DNA from: Candidatus Electrothrix rattekaaiensis
GTDB taxonomy: Bacteria > Desulfobacterota > Desulfobulbia > Desulfobulbales > Desulfobulbaceae
Direction: 5' to 3'
Assembly: GCA_032595675.1 (NCBI GenBank)
Contig: JAVQMD010000001.1
Span: forward strand, 372,001 to 436,000
Length of the DNA stretch: 64,000 nt
This document shows, one piece after another, positions 26,346 through 35,124 of this stretch. The notes below the pieces were generated by a model, which was not told where the DNA came from, searched no databases, and worked only from the letters and a program-made list of their open reading frames with translations. How positions within the stretch are numbered: the first letter of the stretch is position 1; each line of letters starts with the position of its first letter. The position numbers were made by a program, and so were the translations under genes.

Positions 26346-27085
26346 CACAGGCCTCCTGTCACTTCGAGAACCGAGCCGTTAATATAGGCGGCGTTTTTTC
26401 CGGCAAGGAAAAGGACAGCATCCGCCACCTCTTCCGGGGTACCGAAGCGCCGCGCCGGAACCATCTTTTTATAGGCTTTGACCTGTTCATCATGCAGGTC
26501 GTTGAGGAAATCTGTGCCGATAAAACCGGGAGAAACGCAGTTCACCGTGATTTTGCGTTTGCCGACCTCTTTGGACAGGGATTTCATCATCCCGATCTGG
26601 CCCGCCTTGGAAGCGGAATAATTGGCCTGACCAGCAAAACCGAGATGTCCCATAGGCGAGGTGATAAAGATAATTCGCCCGTATTTTTGTTTCATCATCA
26701 GCTGGACCGCGAATTTGGTCATATTGTAACCGCCAGTCAGGTTGACATCAATGACCTGATTCCAGTCTTCTTGGCGCATCATGGCTAAGGCCGCATCACG
26801 ACGGATTCCGGCGTTGTTGATCAGGATGTCAATGGTGTCGAACTCCTCTTCCACCTTCTGAAAAAAGCCTTCCACTGCCTGATAATCACTGACATCGACC
26901 TTGTGCAGTTGGAGACGTTCAGGGGCGAGGCAGGTTGCGGCAAACTCTTGCGCTGTTTTTTCATTGCCGCTGTAGATCCCGATCACGGTTGCGCCTTTTG
27001 CTAGCAGGGCCTCTGTGATTGCCCGCCCGATACCTCGAGTGGCCCCGGTGACCACAGCTTTTTGTTCCGTAAAGGTAGTATTCAC
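26345..27085 (-). CDS. fabG: 3-oxoacyl-ACP reductase FabG
   Basis: A 246-residue classical short-chain dehydrogenase with TGATRGIGRAI (NADPH site), NNAG, and the Tyr-x3-Lys catalytic pair in ANYSASKAG. It reduces 3-oxoacyl-ACP. It follows the amphi-Trp gene by 10 bp and is coupled to fabZ. Confidence 0.92.
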   Translation of the reverse strand: MNTTFTEQKAVVTGATRGIGRAITEALLAKGATVIGIYSGNEKTAQEFAATCLAPERLQLHKVDVSDYQAVEGFFQKVEEEFDTIDILINNAGIRRDAALAMMRQEDWNQVIDVNLTGGYNMTKFAVQLMMKQKYGRIIFITSPMGHLGFAGQANYSASKAGQIGMMKSLSKEVGKRKITVNCVSPGFIGTDFLNDLHDEQVKAYKKMVPARRFGTPEEVADAVLFLAGKNAAYINGSVLEVTGGL

Positions 27086-27095
27086 ACCTGCACAC

Positions 27096-27374
27096 CTATC
27101 CCAGTGTTAATGGTTCGTGTTTGTTGGCAGAAGCACCGACCAGCCACTCAATCTCTAGCTCCAGTTTTTTCTTGGTGCGCCGCTTGCCGACCTCTTTTTC
27201 CGCCTTAACTTTCAGCTTGACCCGGTCGGGTATTTTCAGCCTGACCTCTTTTGTGCCCTGTTGCAGGACAACCTTACTCTTTTCAATCTTGTCGGCAAGG
27301 TTGCGGAGCAGGTCCACGACCTCATTGCGTGACATTTTTTCTTCTGTTTTGAACAGGACAGTTTCACGTTCCAT
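27096..27374 (-). CDS. Amphi-Trp domain protein
   Basis: A 92-residue protein with the amphi-Trp pattern: a helical N-terminal half (SRNEVVDLLRNLADKIEK) and a lysine-rich strand region ending LELEIEWLVG. Such proteins are small, soluble and of unknown role. It is the first gene of the fab operon. The start is ATG at 27374 with AGAGAAACC nearby. Confidence 0.8.
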   Translation of the reverse strand: MERETVLFKTEEKMSRNEVVDLLRNLADKIEKSKVVLQQGTKEVRLKIPDRVKLKVKAEKEVGKRRTKKKLELEIEWLVGASANKHEPLTLG

Positions 27375-27920
27375 GAGGTTTCTCTGTGTTTGATTTCAGG
27401 AAAAACGGCCTGATTTTGCCGAACGCATGATGTGAATAATAGTCTGTTCTTAGCTGTGCGTCAAACATCAATCCGAGGGAACCGGGGAGAAAGAAGACTG
27501 TTTTTGCGGAGATCTGTCTTGACAATGTGAGTGGTTACAGGTAAACATGTTTTATTCCGGTATGTTGAGATACGTCGGGTTGTGTTGTGTAAGAATTTAT
27601 ACCACAATGTGGTTGTTTCGGGTAAAAAATATACAATCAATGCTCTTCTGTGTTTTGAGAGCGGCTGCATCGTGTTGTCTGGGCACGGAAATGAAGAACA
27701 TGCGGAGAGCTGTCCGGGCAGGGGTGAAGCGCATTGATACGCTGTAGCTATGCTGTATTACTTGCTTTACAGGGGAGCATATTTTTTGCGGTACAATTCG
27801 GCCAGATTTATAGGGGAAAGCAGAGAGTTTTTTTGTTTTTCGGCATGTCTTATGCATCTTTTAAAGGTAGAGAAAGAAATGTGGTAAAACCGAGTACGTT
27901 TTATATAGAGGAGGCCGGTT
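27375..27920. other. Intergenic region upstream of the fab run and small membrane gene
   Basis: No convincing gene in 546 bp between divergent transcription units. Open frames of 60-110 codons overlap each other on both strands and lack ribosome binding sites. Promoters for the leftward fab operon and the rightward small genes should lie here; none could be assigned with confidence. Confidence 0.5.
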
Positions 27921-28124
27921 ATGTTGAGCAAGAAAATGAAAGACACAAAGGACACAGGAAAAAACATACCGGCTGTTCATTCGAGCGAATATATTTTGTT
28001 GTTGTTCATGTGTATATTTTCCGTGACCTTTTTGGTTGCGACCTTTCTGTTCCTGACAACAGGGGATGAGATGATTTTTGTCCGCGACATGCAGATTTCC
28101 TTTTTGTCTTCCAGTTTCAGATGA
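27921..28124 (+). CDS. Small single-pass membrane protein
   Basis: A 67-residue protein with a strong ribosome binding site (GAGGAGG, 7 nt before the ATG). One hydrophobic helix, EYILLLFMCIFSVTFLVATF, spans about residues 23-43, with a basic N-terminal and a polar C-terminal segment. No family is recognised. The quality of the ribosome binding site argues that it is real despite its size. Confidence 0.65.
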   Translation: MLSKKMKDTKDTGKNIPAVHSSEYILLLFMCIFSVTFLVATFLFLTTGDEMIFVRDMQISFLSSSFR

Positions 28125-28138
28125 TGGCACGCTTATAA

Positions 28139-28202
28139 TACCCGACTTTCGGGTAGCGGGCTCTTCTGACCGCCCGTTCGGGTCGGGCATTTTGCCCGCA
28201 AA
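28139..28202. promoter_or_regulatory. Cluster of GC-rich hairpins in the leader of the Cys-rich gene
   Basis: Three consecutive inverted repeats lie between the two small genes: ACCCGACTTTCGGGT, GCGGGC...GCCCGT and CGGGCATTTTGCCCG. They could terminate the upstream gene or form a structured 5' leader for the cysteine-rich gene. No known riboswitch consensus was recognised. Confidence 0.4.
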
Positions 28203-28309
28203 AATGAGGTGAGTGCCTTATTGCCAAGGGGATCCTTTGTATGGTTAGCTAGAGACAGTTGAGATGGAAATGCGGCTTTCTGAAAATAATATCTGAAAGG
28301 AGTGGCAAG

Positions 28310-28537
28310 ATGAGTACAAATATACAATCTGTGATCAAAAAAGAGTACGATTGCCCTCTGACCCATAAGCATGTTCAGTTGCAGATAAAGCAGGGTGCTC
28401 AGGAAATGCGTGATGAGCCGAAATGCTGCTCAAGTGTCGGACAATGCGGCTGTGACGTAGTACAGATTATTTACGGTATGAGTTACACGGTTGATTGGGA
28501 AAAATGTTCTTTGTACTCCTCCTGCATGGAGCATTAA
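28310..28537 (+). CDS. Small cysteine-rich protein
   Basis: A 75-residue protein with seven to eight cysteines and several histidines: CPLTHKH near residue 15, KCCSS at 38-42, CGC at 46-48 and two more near the C-terminus (EKCSLYSSCMEH). AAAGGAG is 7 nt before the ATG. The cysteine spacing suggests metal or Fe-S binding, but no family is recognised. It is preceded by a cluster of hairpins. Confidence 0.65.
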   Translation: MSTNIQSVIKKEYDCPLTHKHVQLQIKQGAQEMRDEPKCCSSVGQCGCDVVQIIYGMSYTVDWEKCSLYSSCMEH

Positions 28538-28672
28538 TTCTCTTTTTTTGTTTGTTCTTCTTTATTCTCCTCTTTTTTTTCTTTGCAGCGGTTCTGGCAA
28601 GGTCTCTTCCATCTTGTCAGGATCGTTGCTTCCTGAAAAGATCTTTGTTGCACTCTCTCCTGTTGATAACAT

Positions 28673-28712
28673 CCCGAATTTTTTCATCACAACCCGAATT
28701 TTTTCATCACAA
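28673..28712. repeat. 20-bp tandem duplication
   Basis: CCCGAATTTTTTCATCACAA occurs twice head to tail without any mismatch in non-coding DNA between the Cys-rich gene and tRNA-Gln. The rest of 28538-28828 is T-rich and shows no gene. Confidence 0.85.
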
Positions 28713-28824
28713 CCGGCTGGAACGTTATAAGTTGCTGTGAAATTGAACGGTTAGTGCCAAATTGGCTAATGATAAAGAGTAACCGTCGGTTGTCGCTGAA
28801 GAAAAGGAGATTGAAAGGCGAAAA

Positions 28825-28902
<78 letters not shown>

Positions 28903-28983
28903 GTGGGTTGGAAGGCTGGACAAATATAAAGAGAAGAAGGGTTGATGTCAAGGGGAAATATTATTTGTCTTTGTAAAAAAAAA

Positions 28984-29907
28984 TTATCCTTTGTGATCCT
29001 CGTTTTTTTTTGCCTGGGGATGAGCATCATCATACACCTTAGTCAGGTGTTGAAGATTGAGATGAGTGTATTGCTGGGTGGTGGACAGGCTTGCATGTCC
29101 TAAGAGTTCTTGAACCATCCGTAGATCCATTCCCATTTCCAGCAGATGGGTGGCAAAGGAATGGCGCAGGGCATGGGGCGTCACCCGGACAGCAATACCG
29201 GCCCGCAGGCCATAGCCAGCAACCATCCGCTCTATACTGCGCACAGTGAGCCGAGTCCCTCGGTTATTCAGAAATAAGGCCTCCCGTTCCGGTTCATCTC
29301 CGCGTGTGATCCGATCAACGATCATGCGGTTGCGTTCCGGTAGCCACAGTTTGAGGGCATCTCCGGCAGTGCTGCCAAAAGGGACAAGACGCTCTTTTCT
29401 TCCCTTGCCTTTAATCTTGATCAGTTCTGCGGAAAGATCAGCATCGGCAAGGTTGGTTGCCACTGCTTCGGACACCCGCATTCCGGTGGAGTAGATCAGC
29501 TCCATAATTGCTCTGTCTCGGAGAAAAAAACGGTCTTTTTTCTTGGGTTCTTCTAAAAGACTGAAGACTTCATCCACCGTGAGATAGGTCGGGATATGGC
29601 GGGATCGTTTGGGGCCAGCTATTCCGGCCAACGGATCAATCGTGAGGTGACCTTGTCGGATACAATACCTGAAAAAGGTGCGCAGGGCCGACATCTTTCG
29701 AGCCACGGAAGAGCCGGAGTTGACAAGGTAGAGCGAGGAGATATAACTCCCTATATGTTCTCGATTGATTTCTTCTACCCTGATTTTCTTACCCATATTT
29801 TTAAAGAATTCTCTGATATCTCTGGAATAGCATTCCACAGTGTGCGCTGAATAACCGCGCTCTATTTTTAACCAATCAACAAAAGCAGGGAGATGGGACG
29901 TATTCAT
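28984..29907 (-). CDS. xerC: Tyrosine recombinase XerC/XerD type
   Basis: A 307-residue site-specific recombinase that resolves chromosome dimers at dif. The N-terminal SAM-like domain starts with [19 protein letters not shown]. The catalytic residues are visible in STGMRVSEA (Arg), KGKGRKER (Lys), [13 protein letters not shown] (His, Arg) and [15 protein letters not shown] (His, Tyr). Length is typical for XerC/XerD; XerC is the better guess by overall look. It is not linked to any integron or phage features here. Confidence 0.9.
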   Translation of the reverse strand: MNTSHLPAFVDWLKIERGYSAHTVECYSRDIREFFKNMGKKIRVEEINREHIGSYISSLYLVNSGSSVARKMSALRTFFRYCIRQGHLTIDPLAGIAGPKRSRHIPTYLTVDEVFSLLEEPKKKDRFFLRDRAIMELIYSTGMRVSEAVATNLADADLSAELIKIKGKGRKERLVPFGSTAGDALKLWLPERNRMIVDRITRGDEPEREALFLNNRGTRLTVRSIERMVAGYGLRAGIAVRVTPHALRHSFATHLLEMGMDLRMVQELLGHASLSTTQQYTHLNLQHLTKVYDDAHPQAKKNEDHKG

Positions 29908-30040
29908 AAATCAGGAGTTGAAAGCCTTTTTCATACGGTTTACAATAAAAAATTTCTTTGAAGAAACTTTGAAGAAAATAAGATGCCATTGTACTCCTGA
30001 TGGAATATGGTGCAACCGTGATTTTAAATTGGAACGGTGT

Positions 30041-30301
30041 ATGGCCAAAAGAACATTTGAAAATGCCTTAACAAAACTGGACCGCATTACTGCGGATCTG
30101 GAGCAGGGTGACTTGGGCTTGGATAACAGTCTGAAGAAATTTGACGAAGGGGTGCAGCTGGTCAAATTCTGTAATGAAAAATTGGAAGAGGCCCGTAGTC
30201 AGGTTGACTTGCTGCTAAAAAAAAATGATACGCTGACAGCGGTTCCTTTTTCAGAAGAGGCAACATCATCATCATCAAATAATGATAATGAGAGCGTGTA
30301 G
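30041..30301 (+). CDS. xseB: Exodeoxyribonuclease VII small subunit
   Basis: An 86-residue helical protein: [20 protein letters not shown], then [15 protein letters not shown] and [15 protein letters not shown] are the XseB hallmark. It pairs with XseA to degrade single-stranded DNA; xseA is not in the window. The start at 30041 (MAKRTFENA) fits the family; the open frame upstream to 29918 is not conserved in character. It lies just before dxs, as in many bacteria, but ispA, which often sits between them, is missing. Confidence 0.9.
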   Translation: MAKRTFENALTKLDRITADLEQGDLGLDNSLKKFDEGVQLVKFCNEKLEEARSQVDLLLKKNDTLTAVPFSEEATSSSSNNDNESV

Positions 30302-30376
30302 CCCCGGCCTCGCCCTCGCATTGACCAGCACTCTTTTTATATCAATCCGATAGACCACAGGAACCACAGGAAGTAC

Positions 30377-32344
30377 ATGGCGGAAGACGCAAGCAGCTGT
30401 CTGGACACACGGGCGGCGGAAGCAAAGGACATAATCATGGCCCCGACACACAACCCTGTACAGAGCAGCAATCTGCTGGACAGCATAGACAGCCCGGATG
30501 ATCTGCGTGCTTTCAATCTCAGAGAGCTTGAGCAGCTCGCTGAAGAAATACGCGAGAAGATTATCACCACGGTTGCGAAAAATGGTGGCCATCTCGCGCC
30601 CTGCCTCGGGGTTGTTGAACTGACCTTGGCTTTGCATTATGTCTTTGATACGCCGAAAGATAAACTGGTCTGGGATGTGGGCCATCAATGCTATGCCCAT
30701 AAACTGATCACTGGGCGTCGGGATAAGTTCCATACCCTGCGTCAGTATCAGGGAATCAGCGGTTTTCCCAAACGCTCTGAGAGCGAATATGATGTGGTGG
30801 AAAGCGGCCATAGTTCCACCTCCATATCCTACAGCCTCGGGCTTTCGGCTGCGAAAGAGTTGCAACAGGACAAGAGCAAGGTTATTGCCATTATCGGCGA
30901 CGGCTCCATGACTGCCGGGATGGCTTTTGAGGCCTTGAATCATGCTGGGGATCTGCATAAGGATCTGATTGTTATCCTCAATGATAATGAGATGTCTATC
31001 TCGCCCAATGTTGGGGCCATGTCCAGCTTTCTCAGCAGAAAACTCAACTCTAAAACCATACGGAGCCTCAAAGATCACGTGGAAGAAGGGTTGAAGTCCA
31101 TGTCGTCGGTGGGCGAGAATATCCTGAGCGTGCTCCGAAAATCTGAGGACAGCCTGAAGGCATTTTTCACGCCGGGTATGCTTTTTGAGGCCTTGAAATT
31201 TAAGTATATTGGCCCTATCCCCGGACATGAGCTGGAAGACCTTATTGCGGCCTTGAGAAATGTTCGGGATAATACCCACGGCCCGGTGCTTATTCATGTT
31301 TTGACCACCAAGGGTAAGGGTTATGGACCGGCAGAAAAAAATCCCGGTGATTATCACGGGCTGGGGCCTTTTACGATTGCCACTGGCAAGCCTTTACCTT
31401 CCTCTGGGTCGATTTCGTACACCGAGGTCTTTGGCAAGACCATCTGTTCGTTGGCTGAGAGCGATAAACGGGTCTGTGCCATCACCGCAGCCATGCCTGC
31501 CGGGACCGGATTAACAGCGTTTAGCCAGCGTTTCCCGGATCGATTTTTTGATGTGGGCATTGCTGAACAGCATGCAGTCACCTTTGCCGCCGGTCTGGCT
31601 ATGGACGGCCTGCGCCCGGTGGTGACGGTTTATTCCAGTTTTATGCAGCGGTCCTTGGATCAGCTTATCCATGATGTCTGTCTGCCTGACCTGCCGGTCA
31701 CCTTTGCCCTGGATCGGGCCGGGGTGGTGGGTGATGATGGCCCCACCCATCACGGTGTGTTTGATCTGTCTTTTCTCCGTTTCATCCCCAACCTGACGGT
31801 TATGGCACCCAAGGATGAAAATGAATTACAGCACATGCTCTATACTTCGGTGCAGAGTGATAGCCCCTGTGCTATCCGTTATCCACGGGGGAGCGGTGCG
31901 GACGTGCCCCTTGACCCGGAGTTCAAACTTCTGCCCATAGGACAGGGGGAGTTGCTGCGAGAGGGTAAGGATCTGCTCCTACTTCCCGTCGGTAATAGGG
32001 TTTATCCTGCTCTGGAAGCTGCTGAAGGCTTGGCTCGGCTCGGTATTGATGCTGCTGTGATCAACCCGCGCTTTATCAAGCCCTTGGATAACGAGTTGAT
32101 TTGCGACTGGGCAAGTACCTGCGGCAGAGTGCTGACAGTGGAAGATAATGTGAAAAAAGGGGGCTTTGGCAGCGCGGTCCTGCAAATGCTGCACGAGATG
32201 CATCTGCTCGTTCCTGTCCGCACTCTGGGCTATGGCAATAAATTTATTGATCAGGCCCCGCAGCAGACCCTGTGGAAGAACGCTGGGATTGATGTTGCCG
32301 GGATTATCAAGGGTGCTCTGGAGGTTATGAAGCAGGGCAGTTAA
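30377..32344 (+). CDS. dxs: 1-deoxy-D-xylulose-5-phosphate synthase
   Basis: A 655-residue thiamine-diphosphate enzyme that condenses pyruvate and glyceraldehyde-3-phosphate, the first step of the MEP isoprenoid pathway. Motifs are VWDVGHQCYAHKLITGR, GHSSTSIS, IGDGSMTAGMAFEALNHAG (TPP and Mg binding), GIAEQHAVTFAAGLA and DRAGVVGDDGPTHHG. An ATG at 30437 preceded by AAAGGA is a good alternative start and would remove 20 residues. Cotranscription with xseB is likely. Confidence 0.95.
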   Translation: MAEDASSCLDTRAAEAKDIIMAPTHNPVQSSNLLDSIDSPDDLRAFNLRELEQLAEEIREKIITTVAKNGGHLAPCLGVVELTLALHYVFDTPKDKLVWDVGHQCYAHKLITGRRDKFHTLRQYQGISGFPKRSESEYDVVESGHSSTSISYSLGLSAAKELQQDKSKVIAIIGDGSMTAGMAFEALNHAGDLHKDLIVILNDNEMSISPNVGAMSSFLSRKLNSKTIRSLKDHVEEGLKSMSSVGENILSVLRKSEDSLKAFFTPGMLFEALKFKYIGPIPGHELEDLIAALRNVRDNTHGPVLIHVLTTKGKGYGPAEKNPGDYHGLGPFTIATGKPLPSSGSISYTEVFGKTICSLAESDKRVCAITAAMPAGTGLTAFSQRFPDRFFDVGIAEQHAVTFAAGLAMDGLRPVVTVYSSFMQRSLDQLIHDVCLPDLPVTFALDRAGVVGDDGPTHHGVFDLSFLRFIPNLTVMAPKDENELQHMLYTSVQSDSPCAIRYPRGSGADVPLDPEFKLLPIGQGELLREGKDLLLLPVGNRVYPALEAAEGLARLGIDAAVINPRFIKPLDNELICDWASTCGRVLTVEDNVKKGGFGSAVLQMLHEMHLLVPVRTLGYGNKFIDQAPQQTLWKNAGIDVAGIIKGALEVMKQGS

Positions 32345-32350
32345 TTTTAT

Positions 32351-32427
32351 TGTAGGGGCGAATCCCTGTGTTCGCCCTTTATTTTCCTGGTGGTATTAAG
32401 GACAGGCACGGGGACCTGTCCCTACAA
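32351..32427. repeat. Two GTAGGGG-type palindromes between convergent genes
   Basis: TGTAGGGGCGAATCCCTGTG with TTCGCCC, and CAGGCACGGGGACCTGTCCC with TACA, occupy most of the 100-bp gap between dxs and the convergent DUF2959 gene. Their hairpins may serve as terminators for both genes. Confidence 0.6.
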
Positions 32428-32448
32428 GGCCTGAATCGAAAGCGCGTT

Positions 32449-33111
32449 TCAGCTCTGTTCCATCTGATCAATAAAGGCGTTGGACTCCTGAATCGCCTCA
32501 TTCATCCTCTTGATCAGTACATCAATATCCTTTTCTAGCCCCTCAAACTCCGCCTGCAAGGAGCCAATGGCCTGGGCATTCAGGTTATGCTTGAGAAAGA
32601 GGACATTATCCTCAAAGGTTTTCAGGACAGGGGCCATGCTTCGTTCCGCTGCCCGCATGGAGGCCAGCATATCCCGGTAGCGGGATTTGGTCTCCCGGAG
32701 CTGGCGTTTACTGGTCGCACGATAGGTCCGATTTTCGTATAATTCCAGCTCATCTTCCCATTCCTCAAACAGGTCTTCAGAGACCTTTTCCACCTTATCA
32801 ATCCGGTTTGATACCTTTTCGCTGGCCTGATCGCAATCAAGATATTCCGCGTTCAGTTTGTCATAAGCTACTTTCAGATCAGTCTCTTTGAGTGCCACCA
32901 CGGAGGCGAATTGTTCCAGCGCGGACTTGAATTCCTCCTGGGCTTCTTCCTGGGCATCTCTGGCCCCTTCCACCCGGTCAACGAGGATGTCCCGCTTATG
33001 GACCCCGACTTTTTCCATAGCCGAATAATAGGCTGTGGAGCAGGAGGTGAGCAGAAGGGCGATAAAGAGCAGGGGGACGATTCGAGATAAGGGGTGCTTT
33101 GGGGAGGACAT
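32449..33111 (-). CDS. DUF2959 lipoprotein
   Basis: A 220-residue lipoprotein: the lipobox LLLTSC lies near residue 24, followed by STAYYSAMEKVGVHKRD, the signature start of DUF2959. The rest is a long alpha-helical, glutamate/lysine-rich region with coiled-coil character. The start at 33111 has GGAG 8 nt upstream; an ATG at 33138 has no ribosome binding site. Function is unknown, probably envelope-related. It follows htpX by about 50 bp. Confidence 0.85.
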   Translation of the reverse strand: MSSPKHPLSRIVPLLFIALLLTSCSTAYYSAMEKVGVHKRDILVDRVEGARDAQEEAQEEFKSALEQFASVVALKETDLKVAYDKLNAEYLDCDQASEKVSNRIDKVEKVSEDLFEEWEDELELYENRTYRATSKRQLRETKSRYRDMLASMRAAERSMAPVLKTFEDNVLFLKHNLNAQAIGSLQAEFEGLEKDIDVLIKRMNEAIQESNAFIDQMEQS

Positions 33112-33158
33112 AATTTTTTCTCCGATTTTGGTTGTCATGTTGAACAGGTTTCTGCCGA

Positions 33159-34031
33159 TTACTTGCCTTGGAGAGCGGCAATCCGTTTCTCAAGCGGTGG
33201 GTGGCTGCTGAACAGGGCCTTCATGCTGCTGCCGGAAATTCCGCTGGCAGCCATTTCTTTGGGCAATTCTCCGGGAGTCATGCCGCCGAGAGCTTGCAGG
33301 GCCTCAATCATCGGGCGTTGATCGCCCATCAGTTCCGCTGCTCCGGCATCAGCCCGAAATTCCCGAACGCGGGAAAAATACATGACAATGGTACTGGCCA
33401 AGAAACCGAAGAGCACTTCAAAAACGATACTGATCAGAAAGTAACTCATGCCTGGGCCGCTTGATTCCTCCTCGTCTCCGCGCAGGAAATTGTCCACCGC
33501 ATAGGCGGCGACCCGGGAAAGGAAGATCACAAAGGTGTTGACCACTCCCTGAACCAGAGTCAGGGTGACCATATCGCCGTTGTCTACATGGGCGATTTCG
33601 TGGGCCAAGACGGCTTCGACCTGGGATCGGTTCATGCTTTGCATCAGGCCGGTTGAGACCGCTACCAGGGAGTTCGAGCGGCTGGGGCCGGTGGCAAAGG
33701 CATTGGGTGCGCCCTCATAGATGGCGACTTCCGGCATTTTCAGGCCAGCTTTGGTGGCTAGCTTGGCAACAGTGTCCACCAGCCAGCGTTCTTCCTGATT
33801 GCTGGGCTGTTGGATGACTTGGGCCCCGGTGCTCCACTTTGCCATTTTTTTCGACATCAGCAGGGAGATGAACGAGCCGCCGAAACCGATCAGGGCGGAA
33901 AAGGCAAGCAGGGATGTCATGTTCAGGCCATTGCTGGTCAGGAAGCGATCTATGCCTAGAATACGTGCGCTGATGGACAGCACCGCGAGCACTCCAATGT
34001 TGGTCAGCAAAAACAGAAAGATCCGTTTCAT
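33159..34031 (-). CDS. htpX: Membrane zinc metalloprotease HtpX
   Basis: A 290-residue M48 protease of the inner membrane that degrades misfolded membrane proteins. Two N-terminal membrane helices are followed by the zinc motif [12 protein letters not shown] (HExxH) and a downstream [13 protein letters not shown], which carries the third ligand. AGGAG precedes the ATG at 34031; an upstream in-frame start at 34076 is not needed. It lies upstream of the DUF2959 lipoprotein and downstream of the antitoxin-like cassette. Confidence 0.95.
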   Translation of the reverse strand: MKRIFLFLLTNIGVLAVLSISARILGIDRFLTSNGLNMTSLLAFSALIGFGGSFISLLMSKKMAKWSTGAQVIQQPSNQEERWLVDTVAKLATKAGLKMPEVAIYEGAPNAFATGPSRSNSLVAVSTGLMQSMNRSQVEAVLAHEIAHVDNGDMVTLTLVQGVVNTFVIFLSRVAAYAVDNFLRGDEEESSGPGMSYFLISIVFEVLFGFLASTIVMYFSRVREFRADAGAAELMGDQRPMIEALQALGGMTPGELPKEMAASGISGSSMKALFSSHPPLEKRIAALQGK

Positions 34032-34232
34032 TGCACTTCTCCTTTTTTTCAAGATGTTTTTTGTGGATTGGGTCAAAGAAGGGGCTCAATTCGTCTGACC
34101 GATTGCTTTGTCAGGGAGAGTTGAACCGTTTTTCAAAGAGTAGGGATTCGGCGGGGAAATGTAAAGGGGGAGAAGGGGATTTTTGGCTGCGTATTACGAC
34201 GGTTGTTTTTGGTTCTGTTCAAAGGAGTGCGG

Positions 34233-34439
34233 CTAATTTTTTTCCCTGACTCTTTCCACTTCTGCGGTAATTTTCTCCAGAGTCAACTCGTCTGTTTTGA
34301 TTTTTTTGAGAAGCCGATTAAAGCGGGCAGGAAAGGTGTCTTTTTCCAGCATCCGAGCAAGTTCTGTTTTTTCTTCAATTCCACATTGGGCAATCAATGT
34401 TTTTAGCTGATTGAAATCAATCGACAGGCTGAGGTTCAT
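34233..34439 (-). CDS. VapB15-like antitoxin, no toxin partner seen
   Basis: A 68-residue protein (MNLSLSIDFNQLKTLIAQC to the end) that resembles small antitoxins of the VapB15 type: a helix with EEKTELARMLEKDTFPARF and a charged tail TDELTLEKITAEVERVR. Such proteins normally precede a PIN-domain toxin gene, but none follows here. The ATG overlaps the HigA-like stop by 4 nt and AAAGGAG lies upstream, so it is translationally coupled. It is the last gene of the four-gene cassette. Confidence 0.7.
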   Translation of the reverse strand: MNLSLSIDFNQLKTLIAQCGIEEKTELARMLEKDTFPARFNRLLKKIKTDELTLEKITAEVERVREKN

Positions 34440-34690
34440 GAGGTACTCCTTTCTGTATGCCATAAGTCATACTTTTTCTGTAGATTCATCCATAAATCCG
34501 GTGTAGTGTCAAATGCTCTTGACAGTCTCAAGGCCATTTCCAGAGTAACTGAACCTCTGGTGTTAATAATTTTTGAAAGGGTTTTTCTGGAAACGCCTAA
34601 ATTGCTCGCCATATCCTTGATTGATATGGAGAGAGGCTCCAGGTAATCTTCTTTTATTATAATCCCCGGATGAACAGGTTTCCTTTTCAT
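34436..34690 (-). CDS. HigA-like XRE-family antitoxin/regulator
   Basis: An 84-residue helix-turn-helix protein: HPGIIIKEDYLEPLSISIKD, then MASNLGVSRKTLSKIINTRG, and LRLSRAFDTTPDLWMNLQ, all typical of HigA-type antitoxins. A HigB toxin gene should stand next to it, but none is seen. The ATG overlaps the end of the upstream 145-residue membrane gene by 4 nt, and the stop overlaps the next gene by 4 nt. Confidence 0.85.
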   Translation of the reverse strand: MKRKPVHPGIIIKEDYLEPLSISIKDMASNLGVSRKTLSKIINTRGSVTLEMALRLSRAFDTTPDLWMNLQKKYDLWHTERSTS

Positions 34691-35124
34691 TTCCCATCCG
34701 CAGTAATTTTCTTTTCTGTTTCCTTGAGTTCTTTTTTAAGCTCCGGTTTAAGGGCAACATTGCTGGCTACTCGTTCGATGAGTCTGCGGTACTGTTGGCG
34801 TTGTTCGGTCTTGGTAAAATTTCCTCGTTCAATCAGATCCAAGGCTCGGTCGATCTTTTCATCGCCAGTTTGTTTTTGTCGGAAGGTGGAGAATATTGTC
34901 GGAGTATGCATTATCAGAATGCCGATGAGCCACCATCCCCATTTTGGACTGGCTGTAAAATCGGCAAATTTTAGTGAACTCAGTGCTGGTGCAAAGAGTT
35001 GGACAAGGAAGTCTATAACGCCGCCGAGGACAACTCCGAGGCTAGTTCGGGCTGGATATCTGGCAAAGATAACGTCAATCGCCTTGGTTCCTAATGAGGA
35101 CCATATATCAGCTTTATCGGTCAT
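34687..35124 (-). CDS. Membrane protein of unknown function (cassette gene 2)
   Basis: A 145-residue protein with one or two hydrophobic segments (about residues 25-45, LGVVLGGVIDFLVQLFAPAL, and 62-76, WGWWLIGILIMHTPT). The C-terminal half is charged and helical (RALDLIERGNFTKTEQRQQY and a lysine/glutamate-rich end). No family is recognised. Both ends overlap neighbours by 4 nt (ATGA), so its synthesis is tied to the 236-residue protein before it and the HigA-like protein after it. Confidence 0.7.
   Translation of the reverse strand: MTDKADIWSSLGTKAIDVIFARYPARTSLGVVLGGVIDFLVQLFAPALSSLKFADFTASPKWGWWLIGILIMHTPTIFSTFRQKQTGDEKIDRALDLIERGNFTKTEQRQQYRRLIERVASNVALKPELKKELKETEKKITADGK

Noticed and set aside
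28673-28712. Possible CRISPR-like array
   Set aside because: Only two head-to-tail copies of a 20-bp unit and no spacers, so this is a simple tandem duplication. No CRISPR array or cas gene was seen anywhere in the window.
30275-31357. A 360-codon minus-strand frame
   Set aside because: It lies opposite dxs; dxs carries all TPP-enzyme motifs.
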